Assembly (NCBI RefSeq): GCF_040802235.1
Contig: NC_133174.1
Span: 131,927,213-131,991,212 of the forward strand
Length of the DNA: 64,000 nt
Direction of reading: 5' to 3'
DNA from: Manis javanica
Taxonomy: Eukaryota > Chordata > Mammalia > Pholidota > Manidae
In this document: in pieces, positions 1-10,499 of the stretch
Numbering within the stretch: position 1 is the stretch's first letter
Layout of the letters: each line of letters starts with the position of its first letter
The notes under the pieces: generated by a model
Database searches by the model: none
What the model was told of the DNA's origin: nothing
The model's input: the letters and a program-made list of their open reading frames with translations, nothing else
Made by a program: the position numbers and the translations under genes

Positions 1-285
1 AGCCAGTATGAAACTAGTTAGTACCCCTTTGATGAAAATCCACTTTTTTCAAGCAATACTGTGTACAGTTTTGAAAATTATTTTTTAAATAAATCTTAAT
101 TTATAATGCAGTCATTTAAAAATAAGTGTTTTCATTGTGCTGAATCATCTTAGTGTCATGATATAAAATTCTCAAATTTACCTTATTTCGAATGGTACCT
201 TATGAGAGAGGTCTTCTTGGATCATCGTAGATCGACTAGTAGCCCTTCCTCCATCCAAGGCACAAACCTAATTCCAACATCACGG
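1..285. other. unassigned AT-rich sequence
   Basis: No gene, RNA or repeat was recognised here. The sequence is AT-rich with short A and T runs and no long reading frame. Confidence 0.4.
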
Positions 286-835
286 CTCTCCTCACCTCTC
301 TGCCCCTTATCAGTCTCCACAGCGCCCACCCCCAACATCTGACATGCTGGGTGTGGGGTAACTTATAGAATTTCCAAAATCTCCTGCCTAGCCTTAGTTC
401 ATTTACATCTCAGTAGGTGTTTACCACTGTAGAGCCTCCCCTTGATCTGGGGCAAGGGGTAGAAGAAAACAGCCATTCTCTCCTCCCCTCTGTTCCTGGT
501 ACATAATTGGTCTGGCATCTGCCAGTCACCAAGGACCCGCCAATGGAGTTCCTTCTGGAAGGGGCAGGTGGGGAAGTGAGTTCGTGCCTTAGCTGCAGAG
601 ACACAAGCTTGGCTAGTGGGAACTGGGGGAAAGGAGAAAGTGCAAGCGGCAGCTGGAGGACACAGGTGGCCCAGGCCTACCCACCAAATTCAAGCAAGCT
701 GTGCGCAATAAAAAATGTTTTCTCTGAACCTACACTTTCCCTTGACTTATTTCCGTTTCACTGGTTTCATAGGGGATTCACCCCAAGCCAGGAACACCCT
801 TCCTCCCATAGCTACACTGGGGAATTACAGATTAT
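286..835 (+). mobile_element. possible degraded solo LTR
   Basis: The stretch is more GC-rich than its flanks. It has a polyadenylation-like 'gcaataaaaaatg' near 709, followed by a short pyrimidine-rich tail, an arrangement seen in retroviral LTRs. I could not match it to a named family and no clean TG...CA borders or target duplication were found. It could equally be unique sequence. Confidence 0.28.
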
Positions 836-839
836 CCTG

Positions 840-1337
840 ACTTAGGTGACTTTATGTCACATATTTTGTGACTTTATGATGGTGCAAAAGTGATACACAC
901 TCAGTTGAAATCACACCTGGAATTGTGAATTTAGATCTGTTCCTGGGCTGATGACATGTGGGCCAATCCTCTCCCAGGATGCCAGACAGGATAGCAAGTA
1001 CAGCCCCAGGCAACATGCGATCACCAAGGTGCACAGCCAATAGGCTGACAACCATTCAGTGTCTATATAACCATTCTGTTTTCTGCTTTCAGTACAGGAT
1101 TCAATACATTACATTACATGAAATATTCAGCACTTTAGTATAAAATAGGCTTTGTGGTAGCTGATTTTTCCCAACTGCAGGCTCATGTAAGTGTTCTGAG
1201 CATGTTTCAGGTTGCCCAGGCTAGGCTGTGATGTTCAGTAGGTTAGTCGTATCGAACGCATTTTTTATTTAGGATATTTTCAACTTACAATGGGCTTTTC
1301 AGGACACAACCCCATCATAAATAGAGGAAAATCTGTA
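840..1337. mobile_element. MER44-type MITE (Tigger7-derived DNA transposon)
   Basis: The left part has 'gactttatgatggtgcaaaag'-like sequence. The right part has 'aataggctttgtg', 'gtaagtgttctgagcatgtt' and an end resembling inverted-repeat 'acttacaatgggctttt...aaccccatcataaatag'. Both ends and internal blocks match the remembered MER44 layout, a non-autonomous pogo/Tigger7 relative mobilised by a TcMar transposase. No transposase is encoded. The copy is old and diverged. Confidence 0.72.
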
Positions 1338-1344
1338 TTTGTTG

Positions 1345-1492
1345 ACTTATTTATGTTCTTTCTCCATTAGAATGAAAAGTTCAAGGAGGGTAGGCCTGTT
1401 GTGTTGTTTTGTTCACTGACTTATTCTTGATACCAATAACTACACCTGGCACACAGTGGCCACCAATGAAGACATGCTTACATGCTTTTAAA
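1345..1492 (+). mobile_element. L2 LINE 3' end fragment
   Basis: The order of blocks follows the L2 3' terminus: 'gaaaagttcaaggaggg', 'tgttttgttcactga', then 'cacctggcacacagtgg' and an 'aaatgaa' tail. It is ancient and diverged and probably 5'-truncated, as is usual for L2. Confidence 0.5.
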
Positions 1493-1619
1493 TGAAGAAT
1501 AATATTTGTGTACACTTACCAAAGATACATCTACTAATATGAGTTAATATAATTACAAAGCTTTCATGCAATCTACATGTACTTAAAATTTAACCTTTTG
1601 TTCAGTTCACACTTCCTAT

Positions 1620-1738
1620 AACAAGGGTAAGGACAGTTTTAACTCTGCTTTGCAGTGGAGTGAACTGAAGCTCAGGTAAGTTATATGTGTTGTGTGGTGT
1701 CACACAGCTAATGTGTGATTCCCTCAGTGAACCCCAAA
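1620..1738 (-). mobile_element. MIR SINE fragment
   Basis: Reading the plus strand gives the reversed MIR core: 'gaactgaagctcaggtaag', then 'gtcacacagctaatgtg'. MIR is an ancient tRNA-derived SINE moved by L2. Confidence 0.6.
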
Positions 1739-1739
1739 T

Positions 1740-2365
1740 CTAGAAAAAGCAACTTCAGTTGCACTGTCACAAATGCAGAGGTCACTTGGAATCTGCAAAA
1801 TAACAGTATTCCATTTGTGTCTGTCATTAAATGAACTGCCTACTTTGTATCTGAATTTCAACTTTCCCATATTGATGAAAACATGCAAATAGGGACTTTT
1901 TCTCACCCTGCATTGCAAAGGTTAAGGACAAAGAATGAACACCTGTTGTGTGATATTGCTTTTGTACAGATAAAGCAAAAAGATCTGGAGTTTGATTTAT
2001 AAATACCTGCATAATAACAATGCATGATAAAGGTAGAACACTATGTTCAATTGAGGTCTGTATTTTCCCCTTCACCACAGAAAATGTGTTTTGATAATGT
2101 AATGATTTAAGATGAGTTTCAGTTGTCAGAGTCTTATTATGCCCCATGCTGGAAAAATTGGGAAGTAGATAGACCTTGGCCTTGTGTGTTGATTGTCTGT
2201 GATCACTCCCAGACAACAGCTTTTTAAAACAGTCCCTTTTATTTCCCCATGACTTCCTTCTCTACCAAATGCCCAATGTGGACCCATCCTTCAACTCAAA
2301 AAGGAAATATCAGTTGAAAGGCTGATTTATACTAAATTGTTAAGACTAATGATTCCAGAATGATT
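1740..2365. other. unassigned sequence
   Basis: No repeat family or RNA gene was recognised. The minus strand has an open frame of 129 codons at 1827-2216, but its composition is that of chance frames and it has no domain I recognise, so it is not called as a gene. Confidence 0.4.
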
Positions 2366-2369
2366 TTGG

Positions 2370-2600
2370 ATTGAGATCTTAGTGTGAAATTAGGCTCTAC
2401 CACTCACAAGCTGTCTGGCCTTGGACAAGTTACACAATTTCTCTTTGCATCATTTTTCTCACCTATAGATTAGAGATAAAATAACAGTACTCACTTCATA
2501 CAGCTGAGTGAAGTTTAAGTGTGTGTGTGTGTGTGTGCATGTGTGTGTGTAGGGGGGTGTATTAGAGTGCCTAGGACTTAGTGTTACTCAATTATTTGCT
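2370..2600 (+). mobile_element. MIR SINE interrupted by a (TG)n tract
   Basis: The left part reads as sense MIR ('accactcacaagctgt', 'ggccttggacaagttac', 'atttttctcacctatag'). After the TG tract the MIR tail resumes ('agagtgcctaggacttagtg', 'ctcaattatttgct'). The microsatellite sits where MIR normally has 'gtaaagtgctta', so it probably expanded inside the element. Confidence 0.68.
2519..2550. repeat. (TG)n microsatellite inside MIR
   Basis: About 32 bp of alternating GT/TG with a single 'ca' interruption, followed by a G run. It lies within the MIR copy. Confidence 0.9.
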
Positions 2601-2609
2601 ATTGAAGAG

Positions 2610-2815
2610 AGAGATCATACACTGTAGTGAAGGAAGTGACAGATTCAAATTTGATTTGTGACTTGGGCGATTTCCTTGAATCTCAGATTCCTTGGTAAAA
2701 TGGGAATACTCCCTACTTTACAAAGCCAGATTGAAGATTGCTAATATCATATATAAAGCATCTAGAATATCCTGATGCAGAGAAGGTGTGCCTCATACAG
2801 TATTAACTATTATTC
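2610..2815 (+). mobile_element. MIR SINE
   Basis: Sense MIR order is visible: 'gatttgtgacttgggcga', 'tcagattccttggtaaaat', 'gggaatactccctac', then 'cctcatacagtattaact'. It is adjacent to and in the same orientation as the preceding MIR. Confidence 0.58.
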
Positions 2816-2984
2816 TTTGAAACTCAAAAGGGGATTGTGCCATGTGTTAATGTTATGCTAAAACAGTCAATGGGATAGTGGTCTTGAGAGACTGGTTTCA
2901 TTGAAGAATGAGGCCTTCAAGGAATCTTTCAGAAATCAAACCAGAATTAATGATAGAAAATTTTAATACTATATGTGGCACATT

Positions 2985-3450
2985 GTATTTTCCAAGGATG
3001 ATCACAGCAACATCTCCTATCCCACATCCTCTTCTTACTCTGTGACTTAGACATGTCTTGAATGTAGAGGTGGGGTATGTGTCCCCTCCCCTTGAATTTG
3101 GGCCTTTGTGACTGCCTTGACCACTAGAGATACTATATGACTTTCAAGGATAAGTCTTGAAAATGCCACACACTTCTGTCTGATATGTGGGGGGGCCCTC
3201 CTGCTGGGGGATGCCAGCCACCACATAAATAGCAGAAGTGCCCCGAGGCTGCCGCGCTGTGAGGAAGCCCCAACTGCCCATGTGGAGAGGACATACAGAG
3301 AGACCCTTAAACTGTGATGAACACCAAGCCATAATTGCCCAGCTAAGCCCTTCCCAAATTCTGGAAGCTCAGAAACACTGAAAAATAGTAAAATGGTTAT
3401 TTTAAGCCTCGAGGCTTTGGAGTGGTCTGTTCTGCAGCTTTAGATAACGG
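2985..3450 (+). mobile_element. MLT1-type MaLR LTR (ERVL-MaLR)
   Basis: Blocks characteristic of the MLT1 LTR appear in order: 'ttgtgactgccttgacca', 'tgactttcaaggataag', 'cgctgtgaggaagcccca', 'atgtggagagg', 'cccagctaagcccttccc', 'gaaacactgaaaaata', and an end like 'ctgcagctttagataac'. It is a solo LTR of an old non-autonomous ERVL relative. No internal region is attached. Confidence 0.75.
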
Positions 3451-3499
3451 ATGCACTATGTCATGGTTTTATTGTGTGTTGCTCTGCAGGAAGATCTTT

Positions 3500-3665
3500 T
3501 ATTACATCTTATTATTGTTTCTTATTTGATACAACTGTCTCATGAAAGTAGATATTATCTCTTTTATGGCTGAGGAAATGGAAGATCTGAGAAGTTAAGT
3601 GATTTTCCAGAGCTTACACAGCCAAAGAGTAGTGGCAGAGCAAGTATGCAAACACAGATTTCAAG
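3500..3665 (-). mobile_element. MIR SINE fragment
   Basis: Reversed MIR core on the plus strand: 'gctgaggaaatggaag', 'gagaagttaagtgat', 'cttacacagccaaagag', 'ggcagagcaagtatg'. Confidence 0.62.
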
Positions 3666-4590
3666 TAAAAAGTTGGTCTGTCCATATCATCCATCTAAGA
3701 CTTCGGGGAAGATGATATAAAAACCACTGACAGTGCAGCTTTTCCTTGAGTTCCAACAACCTCTTTTTAAACTGAGATTGTGTAAGCAGATGTAATTTAC
3801 TTCAAGTTCTGCCTAGTGTTTGGCTGATGGATTTCCACAGTTTGGGTCATAATTATGAGTTAGTGTTGTTTTTAACTACTTGAAATGAAAAACTGAAGCA
3901 TGTTCAATATTTACATTTCATTTTAGTAGATCATAGTTATTTTATTGTTATTCAATTTCACATCATAGTTTTATGATTTCTCACTTGCATGAATATTAAT
4001 CAGAATGGAAATGTACTCGGTGATTTGAAAGCACGTTTTCTTAAATATTTGGGGAAGAAAATCTCATTAGGGTGATATGTCCTGAAAAAACAATCTTTCT
4101 ACAAAAGTGAAAATTACTGGCATGTCATTGTGTTCTCTGAAAATGCACAGTAAACAGAAAGTCAATTAAAAGGCCTGATAAGCATTCTCTTGAAATTCCT
4201 GAAGGTAATTAAAAAATGTCATACTTTCATTTCATCACGTATATTTTCAACATACAAAACACTTATTTTTTCCTCCTGATGATTCTGACCCCTCTTTGTT
4301 TCTGACTAGTCACAGCGACTGAGGTGTCCACAGAGCACTGTAAAGTGAGCATCAGAAATCATCTCTAGGTCACAGCCTGGAGACTTTCAGGGCAAATGGA
4401 GCATGGAACCCAGTTTGGGTGATTTTTCTTCCTAAAAGTTCCCCAGTTCAGAATCGCACTGCTTCGATGGCATGAATTTCTTTCCCTTCAGTGGTTGTTG
4501 AAAAAGAAATCTTTTGAGAATAAACTCCATTGAGATTTTGGTTTTATGGCTATTTTTAGATTTCTTCACCATGTCATTTCCTGAAATTCG
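3666..4590. other. unassigned AT-rich sequence
   Basis: About 0.9 kb with no recognised repeat, RNA gene or plausible exon. It is single-copy-looking. It may hold very old repeats below what can be seen by eye. Confidence 0.4.
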
Positions 4591-4594
4591 GATC

Positions 4595-4760
4595 AACATT
4601 GCCAGCTTGCTGGGATTACAGAATATCAGAGCCAATACAGCCCTTTGAGTTCATTTAGTCCAAACTCCTTGACAAATAGGCCAACTGAGGCTCCAAGAGT
4701 GGAAGGACCTTGGCCAGGGTCCCATAAGTAAACTGGTAGCTGCTTTCCCCTATGTCCAGA
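4595..4760 (-). mobile_element. MIR3/L3-related ancient repeat
   Basis: The plus strand reads 'tttagtccaaactcctt', 'aggccaactgaggctcca', 'gaaggaccttggccaggg', 'cccataagtaaactgg'. This is the reversed layout of the MIR3/L3 3' core. Family choice between MIR3 and L3 is uncertain. Confidence 0.45.
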
Positions 4761-4764
4761 GCCT

Positions 4765-6080
4765 TTTTCTGCTAGATTTCCTTTGCTCGGTGAGTCTCCT
4801 TCATCAGCTTTTGCCACTGGGAGATTTTTGCCCATGCAGGCATCTATCAACACGACAGGGCCAAATACACCTTTCAGTAGACTTGCTGCCATGAAGGTTA
4901 CAGGGCGGACAGCCCTAAGACTTTACGGGATTCAAAGATGCACAGTCTTACCTTATGCAAACACCTCTTCCCTCTGAAAACTCCTTGGCCACATATGGGC
5001 AAGGCCACGGGTACTATAATAAACTATTTTCTCCTAAAATTAAATACACACAGATGTCTCCAGGCTCTGCCCCACAGCAGATAGCCACACACCTCAGCAT
5101 ACCCCTTTCCTACTTGCCCCTCAGGCTGCTTTCAGTTGAACACCAGGAAGAAAACATCTATCCAGGTTCTGCGTCTCCTTCTTGGCTAACATTTCCTTCA
5201 GTCTCTCTCTTTGGTTCCTGACCCATCTTTTCATTTATGGAATGTCTACTAGAGAATTTCCTTGACTCAACACGCCCTGTTGTAAGTCAAGCCAGACCCA
5301 CTGATATTTGAGGAGGGCCCCAAGATCCCACTTGCTTAGGGAAGGAAGTTTGGGCATTTCTAAACTGAAAAAAAAAAATATCAGTGTTTTAATTAAAGCA
5401 TATTAGCTTGGTTTAAAAAATATTTTAACATTAAAAATATAAATGAGTTATTTTCACATAAGTTAGCTTAGCTTCTGGTATGATCTATATGGGACAAATG
5501 AACATTTTAAATAATAAAATTAGCTGGGTATTTCAGGAAATAAAACTTTGATCTGAGAAGAAATGAGTTGCTATGGGGTCCTAAATTAGCCACATTCGCA
5601 CACTATCTAAACCAAATTTAGTAAATAGTGCCTCATTTCTTCAATGCATTTAAGAGTCACTATCCCAGGCCAAATGGAATTCATTCAGTTCAGCAGCAGC
5701 CGCTAATGCGGCTCCAAGTGAGGTGTCAAGTGTCCCACTGTAAGTTCCAACACTGAGATAAACTGTCACAGCTGTGAGGGTGAGCGATGGCCCCAGGCCA
5801 GCATCATGCGCACACATGGCTACAGTGAGGGTATAAAATGCCCTTGTAAAATGAAAAACACTTAATAAGCAAACAGTGGCCTCCTGAGCTTTTTGCACAT
5901 TACAGAGAAGTCATCCAATGCAAAAGCAGCCCTGTTATAAATTTCTCTATATGCTCACCATATCATGGACACAATATAGACATTGTGCTAAAAGGAAGAA
6001 GGAAGGAAGAAATATTGGTCTCAGATTTGGCAAATTAATATAAAACAGTTTTAATGAATATTGTTTATTTAAGATTTGTA
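4765..6080. other. unassigned sequence
   Basis: No repeat was recognised in about 1.3 kb. Minus-strand frames of 80-90 codons occur at 4626-4892 and 5650-5898, but neither shows a domain I recognise or a splice context, so they are not called. 5650-5870 is locally richer in GC and CpG than its flanks. Confidence 0.35.
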
Positions 6081-6084
6081 CAAG

Positions 6085-6250
6085 TATAAATCAGTGCTAC
6101 TCAAACTTTAAGGTACACAGGAATCACCCAGGAAACTTGTAAAAATGTGCATTCAGATTCAGTGGGCCAGAGACCGCATTAGCTAACAAGCCGCTAGTTG
6201 ATGCCCAGGATTCTGGTCCACACACACCGTTCTCTAAGGATCAAGGCTGA
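6085..6250 (+). mobile_element. MER5A (hAT-Charlie MITE)
   Basis: It starts 'cagtgctactcaaacttta', continues 'aggaatcacccaggaaact', 'attcagattcagtggg' and 'ctggtccacacacac'. These are the blocks of MER5A, a non-autonomous hAT-Charlie element. The right inverted repeat is degraded. Confidence 0.65.
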
Positions 6251-6487
6251 AGGCTCAAGCTTCCCAACCAGTGTGATGCAGTGATGTACTGGCAATTGCT
6301 ATTCACTCCCTTGAGGCAGCTGGGCAGGACCTGAACCAGGGCATCCAGTGAAGTTTATCCTACTGTGTTGTGCAAATGTTACCAGTTTTTTATGTGTGCC
6401 ACTTTGGGGAAAGGTTTGGAGGCACATCTCTAAGTAATAACAGAGGTTTACCATAATTCCCAGTAGCAATACATTATTCTTAATAAT

Positions 6488-6630
6488 AATCATAAAACAA
6501 CAATAGTTATCATTCATTTCATACCTACTGTGTGCCAGGAACTGTGCCAAGTACTTTATATTGCTTCCTCATCCAGTCCTTATATCAATCCTAAAACATA
6601 CATCCTATTATTAACCCCGAGGTGACCTCA
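6488..6630 (-). mobile_element. MIR SINE fragment
   Basis: Reversed MIR tail: 'tactgtgtgccaggaact', 'gtgccaagtactttatat', 'cctattattaaccccgag'. It ends against an L2 segment. Confidence 0.6.
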
Positions 6631-6634
6631 ACTG

Positions 6635-6998
6635 TCCCATGACTTTGCACTTTAAATATTATCTCTATATTGATGATTCTCAAATTTGTATCTGCAGCTC
6701 TACTTCTCTCCTGAACTCCAGGTTAGTTATCCAAATGCCTACTTGACATTTCCACTTGGAGATGTTCAAAATCAATAGCATGTCTCCCAAGCCGCTTCTA
6801 GCCAATTGCTCCAGCTAAAAACCTAGGAGTCCATTTTTTTTTATTTCTCTTTCTCTCAACCTCCATATGCATGTAATCCATTAGGGAATACTGTCAGCTC
6901 AACTTTCAAACTATAATCTGAGTCAGTCGAGGGCTCTCTCCCTCCTCTGGCACCATCAGCTCTGGCTTGGATCACTGCAACAGCCTCCTGGCTATTTT
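6635..6998 (+). mobile_element. L2 LINE, ORF2 region
   Basis: The plus strand carries the L2 ORF2 run: 'tgatgattctcaaatttg', 'ctctcctgaactccagg', 'tacttgacatttccacttgg', 'aaaacctaggagtcca', 'tggatcactgcaacagc'. The encoded frame is decayed. L2 stopped moving before the placental radiation. Confidence 0.7.
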
Positions 6999-7084
6999 CT
7001 CTCTCTCGGAGCAGCTTTGGTTGTGTGGAGGGAGGCGCATGTTTGCAAGGGGCAGCTGGTGAGGCCTGAGCAAGGGAGGTGTGC

Positions 7085-7318
7085 CAGATAATAATAGCAA
7101 ACACACTGCACTCACTCTGCTCTAGACACCTTCCCAAGTACCTTGCACAGATTAACGTATTTGATACTCACACTAACCCTCTAAATCACATTCTTTTATT
7201 ATCCCCACTTCACAGATGAGGCCGCTAAGGGATTGAGAAGCTAAGTAACTTGCCCAAGGTCACCCAGCTAGTGAACAGTGGAACCAGGATTCAAACCAAG
7301 ACAGACTGACTCTAGAAG
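7085..7318 (-). mobile_element. MIR SINE, nearly complete
   Basis: A long reversed MIR: 'agataataatagcaaac', 'attatccccacttcacag', 'taagtaacttgcccaagg', 'tcacccagctagtgaac', 'ggattcaaaccaagac'. It is one of the better-preserved MIRs in the window. Confidence 0.75.
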
Positions 7319-7319
7319 A

Positions 7320-7920
7320 AATGATTTGAAACTCTCCTACTTTCTCTATGGAAGGTTTTGTGTGTCACACTAAGGAGCATACACTGTGACCTGAAGGCCA
7401 GGAGAAAGGGCATTACAATTAATAAATCCACTAAGTCAGTTATGTGGTCATTTTATCTACAAATAAGCAAAGGCAATCAAATGATTATTTTTCAACCGAA
7501 TAGATAATCTGAGTGAACTGAATCAAAATAGTCAAGTTGCTTAAGCAAATAGGCAGCTTCCCTCAGAAGTTGTGTGTATTGCTAATTCTTCCAGTTCACT
7601 CCTATGTCCTCAGGAGTGTCTGTAAGGAACCCCAATTGCTTTAGATAAAGAACATTTGTCTGATGTGTCCATATATTTAGACGAGTATATTTTTGCACTT
7701 TTTCCCAATGTACAATTCTAGCTGGAATAAGAGGTAGAAAAATACGAATACCAGTCTCTTTTATGACTGTAACAGTACCTTGCCTATTCAGAAAAATATC
7801 TCCCAAGAGACTTGGCTTATACTTAACTCACCTCCTAGGAAATAAAACCTGGAATGTCACTCAGCACATCTCTGGCAACAGTCAGTCAATGTACTGTGCT
7901 AATAAAAAAGAGCTATTCAT
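7320..7920. other. unassigned sequence
   Basis: About 0.6 kb without a recognised repeat, RNA gene or exon. Confidence 0.4.
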
Positions 7921-7924
7921 GCCA

Positions 7925-8165
7925 ATCACTTACCTCTAAGGCTCTCAGAGGAAAGCCACATAATGGAGATGGCATGTTTTTCCATGCTATCCTGTGCATG
8001 CAACATTTACCACTGACTGCACCATATCACCCTGGTCTGGTACTGGCCATCTGTCTACTGAATGTTAAGCTTCTCCAGGACAAGAACTATATTTTGTTCA
8101 TCTTTGGGTCCCAAGCATCTAGCACTGTCTGTAGAAAAGAGTGAGCCCTGAGTGAATGATTACTG
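7925..8165 (+). mobile_element. L2 LINE 3' end
   Basis: The L2 terminus is legible: 'aagcttctccaggacaag', 'ttttgttcatctttgggt', 'ccaagcatctagcactgt', then 'tgagtgaatga'. The upstream part (7925-8000) is less certain. Confidence 0.62.
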
Positions 8166-8194
8166 GCGAAACAAAATGGTATTTGACATAGCTG

Positions 8195-8720
8195 ATCATT
8201 CCTTCCTTCTTAAACACCTTTTCTACTTGGCATCTGAGATGCTACTGTCTCCCCCTTTCTCCCCTACATGCTACACTGGCTGTTCTTTTTCCATCTTCTG
8301 AGGTTCTACACTCATTCCTGTGTTGAATTTCCAGTCTCCTGACTTTAAATGCCATCTGTAAGTTGACAATTCTAAAATCTTTATTTTTTGCCCAGATGAC
8401 TCACCTAAACTCTAGATTCGTAGTTAGTTGCCTACTCCACATTTCCTCTGAGATGTCTAAACACAAACTTAATATATGTCTAACTGTTGATTTCTGTTTC
8501 TTGATCTTCTACTGTTATCATCTTCCGTATCTTAGTAAGTGGCAACTTCATTTTTCCAATAGTTTAAGACAAAAAAAGTAGAGTTTTATGACAATGTCCA
8601 ATTTGTGAAGTAAGTTCTGATGTCTCTACTTACAGACTTTATCCCTGATTCATCCATTTTTCACCAGCTCCACTTCTACCATCTTAGTAGCAGCCTGATA
8701 TATTGTAGTCTTATAAGAAA
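8195..8720 (+). mobile_element. L2 LINE, left part of a split copy
   Basis: L2 ORF2 blocks in order: 'cagatgactcacctaaac', 'ttgcctactccacatttcc', 'agatgtctaaacacaaac', 'agtaagtggcaacttc', 'caccagctccacttctacc'. It breaks off at the 'caccaccctggtccaagcc' part of the consensus. The copy resumes after the LTR at about 9580. Confidence 0.67.
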
Positions 8721-8757
8721 TATGACCAAATATATATTTCTTACATATAATTGGTCT

Positions 8758-9572
8758 TGTTCATAGGCCCTGGCTCTCAACTCCCAAAACCCTTGGAATT
8801 CCCTAAGTGATAAGAGCAATGGAAGCATCATTTGTCATATTTGTTCTCTTGTCCTCAGTTCCTGAAAATGCTTTAGAGCCGTAAAGGTGAAATAGAAGTC
8901 TTGTTATTCATAACAAGTCTCTTCCCACCACAACCTCGGTTTATGTTAATGCAATGATTTTTGGAAGCACCTAAGGAAAGGGGAGCCAACCAGCACTAGA
9001 GGGTGGACTTTCAGTCCAACCACCTGATTTCTGGGGAGGAGAATCAATCACCAATGGCCAGTGATTTCATCAATCATGCCTGTGTAAGGAATCCTTCATA
9101 AAACTCGAAGGAAGGGGATTCAAAAAGCCACCAGGGTAGCCATGCCAGGGCACTTCCAAATCCACAAAGACACAAACTCCTTTGTTGGGGACCTCCCCTA
9201 TGTGTCTGTTCATTTGGCTCTTGGTTCATATCCTTTAAAATCCTTTCTAATAAATAAGTAATCTAGTGAAGAGACACATTTCCTGAGTTGTGTGATCCTA
9301 ACAAATTCATTAAACTCATGGAAGGGGTTGTGGGAACCTCTGATTTATAGTTAGTTGGTCAGAAGCACAGGTAAACAGCATGGGCTTGTGACTGACATCT
9401 GATGTGTAGCACGGCCCTTTGGGACTGAGCCCTTCGCCTGTGGAATCTGATGCCAACTCTGAGCAGACAGTGTCAGAACTGAGTTGAATTCTAGGACACC
9501 CAGCTGGTGTCTGGAGAATTGTTGGTTGATGGGGTAGCAACCCCCTCTGAACACGTAAGAATAGGGTCCACA
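8758..9572 (+). mobile_element. solo LTR of an endogenous retrovirus, inserted in L2
   Basis: It begins 'tgttcataggccctgg' and ends near '...gggtccaca', giving TG...CA-type ends. It contains a TATA-less LTR body with 'aataaataagtaatc' near 9248 as a polyadenylation signal, and conserved blocks 'gttgtgggaacctctgatt', 'ggtcagaagcacaggtaa' and 'ggacacccagctggtgtct'. The pattern is that of an ancient mammalian ERV LTR; I could not fix the family name. The flanks are two halves of one L2, which supports insertion. No obvious target duplication survives. Confidence 0.68.
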
Positions 9573-9579
9573 GCCGCAA

Positions 9580-10245
9580 CAAGGCACCATCAATCTCTTG
9601 CCTCAGTTACAGCAAAATCCTCCCAAATCCCTGGGCTTGGGGCCTCCTGTGTCAACCCTATGCTCCCAACATCATTCTCAACAGAGCTCCGAGGGTGATC
9701 CCTTCAAAACCTAAAGCAGATCATACCCTTTCTCTGCTCAAAACCATCCAGTGGCTTCCAAGCACACTTTTAGAATAAAATCGAATTTCCATACAATCCA
9801 TTAAGGGCCCCCACGGCCTGCCGTGCCTCCACTCTTCCAACTTCTTCTCCATAAGACCACTCACTCTTCCCAATTGCTCACCCTGTTCCAGCTGCACTGG
9901 GCTCTTTGCTGTTTGGGGGAATATACCAGTCAAGTTGTTGTCATTACCTCATATCTCACTCCCTCAGGTCTCCTCTCTCAAAGGCTTCTCTTGCAGGAAG
10001 CCCTCCCTGACCACCCATAAAGTAGCTCACATCTCACCCCCATCAAGTTCTATCCCCACTTATTCTAAATTATTTTATTTTCATAGTGTTTATAATAATC
10101 TGACATGTATATTTGTGTGCTTGTTCTATTGCCCCCACTCTGGACTGTAGACACCATGCCAGCAAGAACTACTTGTATTTCTAGTATCTAGAATAGCACC
10201 TGGAACACAGTGGGCATCCAGTGAGTATTTCTTGGAAAAATGAAG
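9580..10245 (+). mobile_element. L2 LINE, right part of a split copy with 3' end
   Basis: It resumes L2 at the 'accatcatctctcgcctgg' point of the consensus and runs to the terminus: 'gatcataccctttctctgc', 'ccatccagtggcttccaag', 'ggaagccctccctgacca', 'atagcacctggaacacag', 'agtgagtatttcttgg'. It continues the copy at 8195-8720. Confidence 0.75.
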
Positions 10246-10369
10246 GTACAAAATGGCAGATACTAGAAAGCGAATAACAAATTCTAATTTATAGAATTTA
10301 AATTATTGCTGGTACTTGGAGCTGGTAAAGCCAGTTTCACATCCCCAGAATCTTTTAGTTCAAACCACC

Positions 10370-10495
10370 CTCCTCATCTAACTTTGTGTCCCACTAGACC
10401 ATTAACTCTGCCTTACATATCTTTGTATCTCTCTCTAATGCCCAGCATAGAATGTTGGACATGTAAGGTATTCAATAAATGTTGAATAAATGAAC
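10370..10495 (+). mobile_element. L2 LINE 3' end fragment
   Basis: Short L2 terminus: 'tgtatctctctctaatgcc', 'agcatagaatgttggaca', 'ttcaataaatgttgaataaa'. Confidence 0.55.
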
Positions 10496-10499
10496 ATAT

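Noticed and set aside
1827-2216. 129-codon minus-strand open frame
   Set aside because: No domain, no splice or promoter context, overlaps unassigned AT-rich DNA; consistent with chance.
4626-4892. 88-codon minus-strand frame
   Set aside because: Half of it lies in an MIR3/L3-like repeat; no domain recognised.
5650-5898. 82-codon minus-strand frame rich in Ala/Leu
   Set aside because: Looks superficially membrane-like but has no recognisable family motif and no supporting context.
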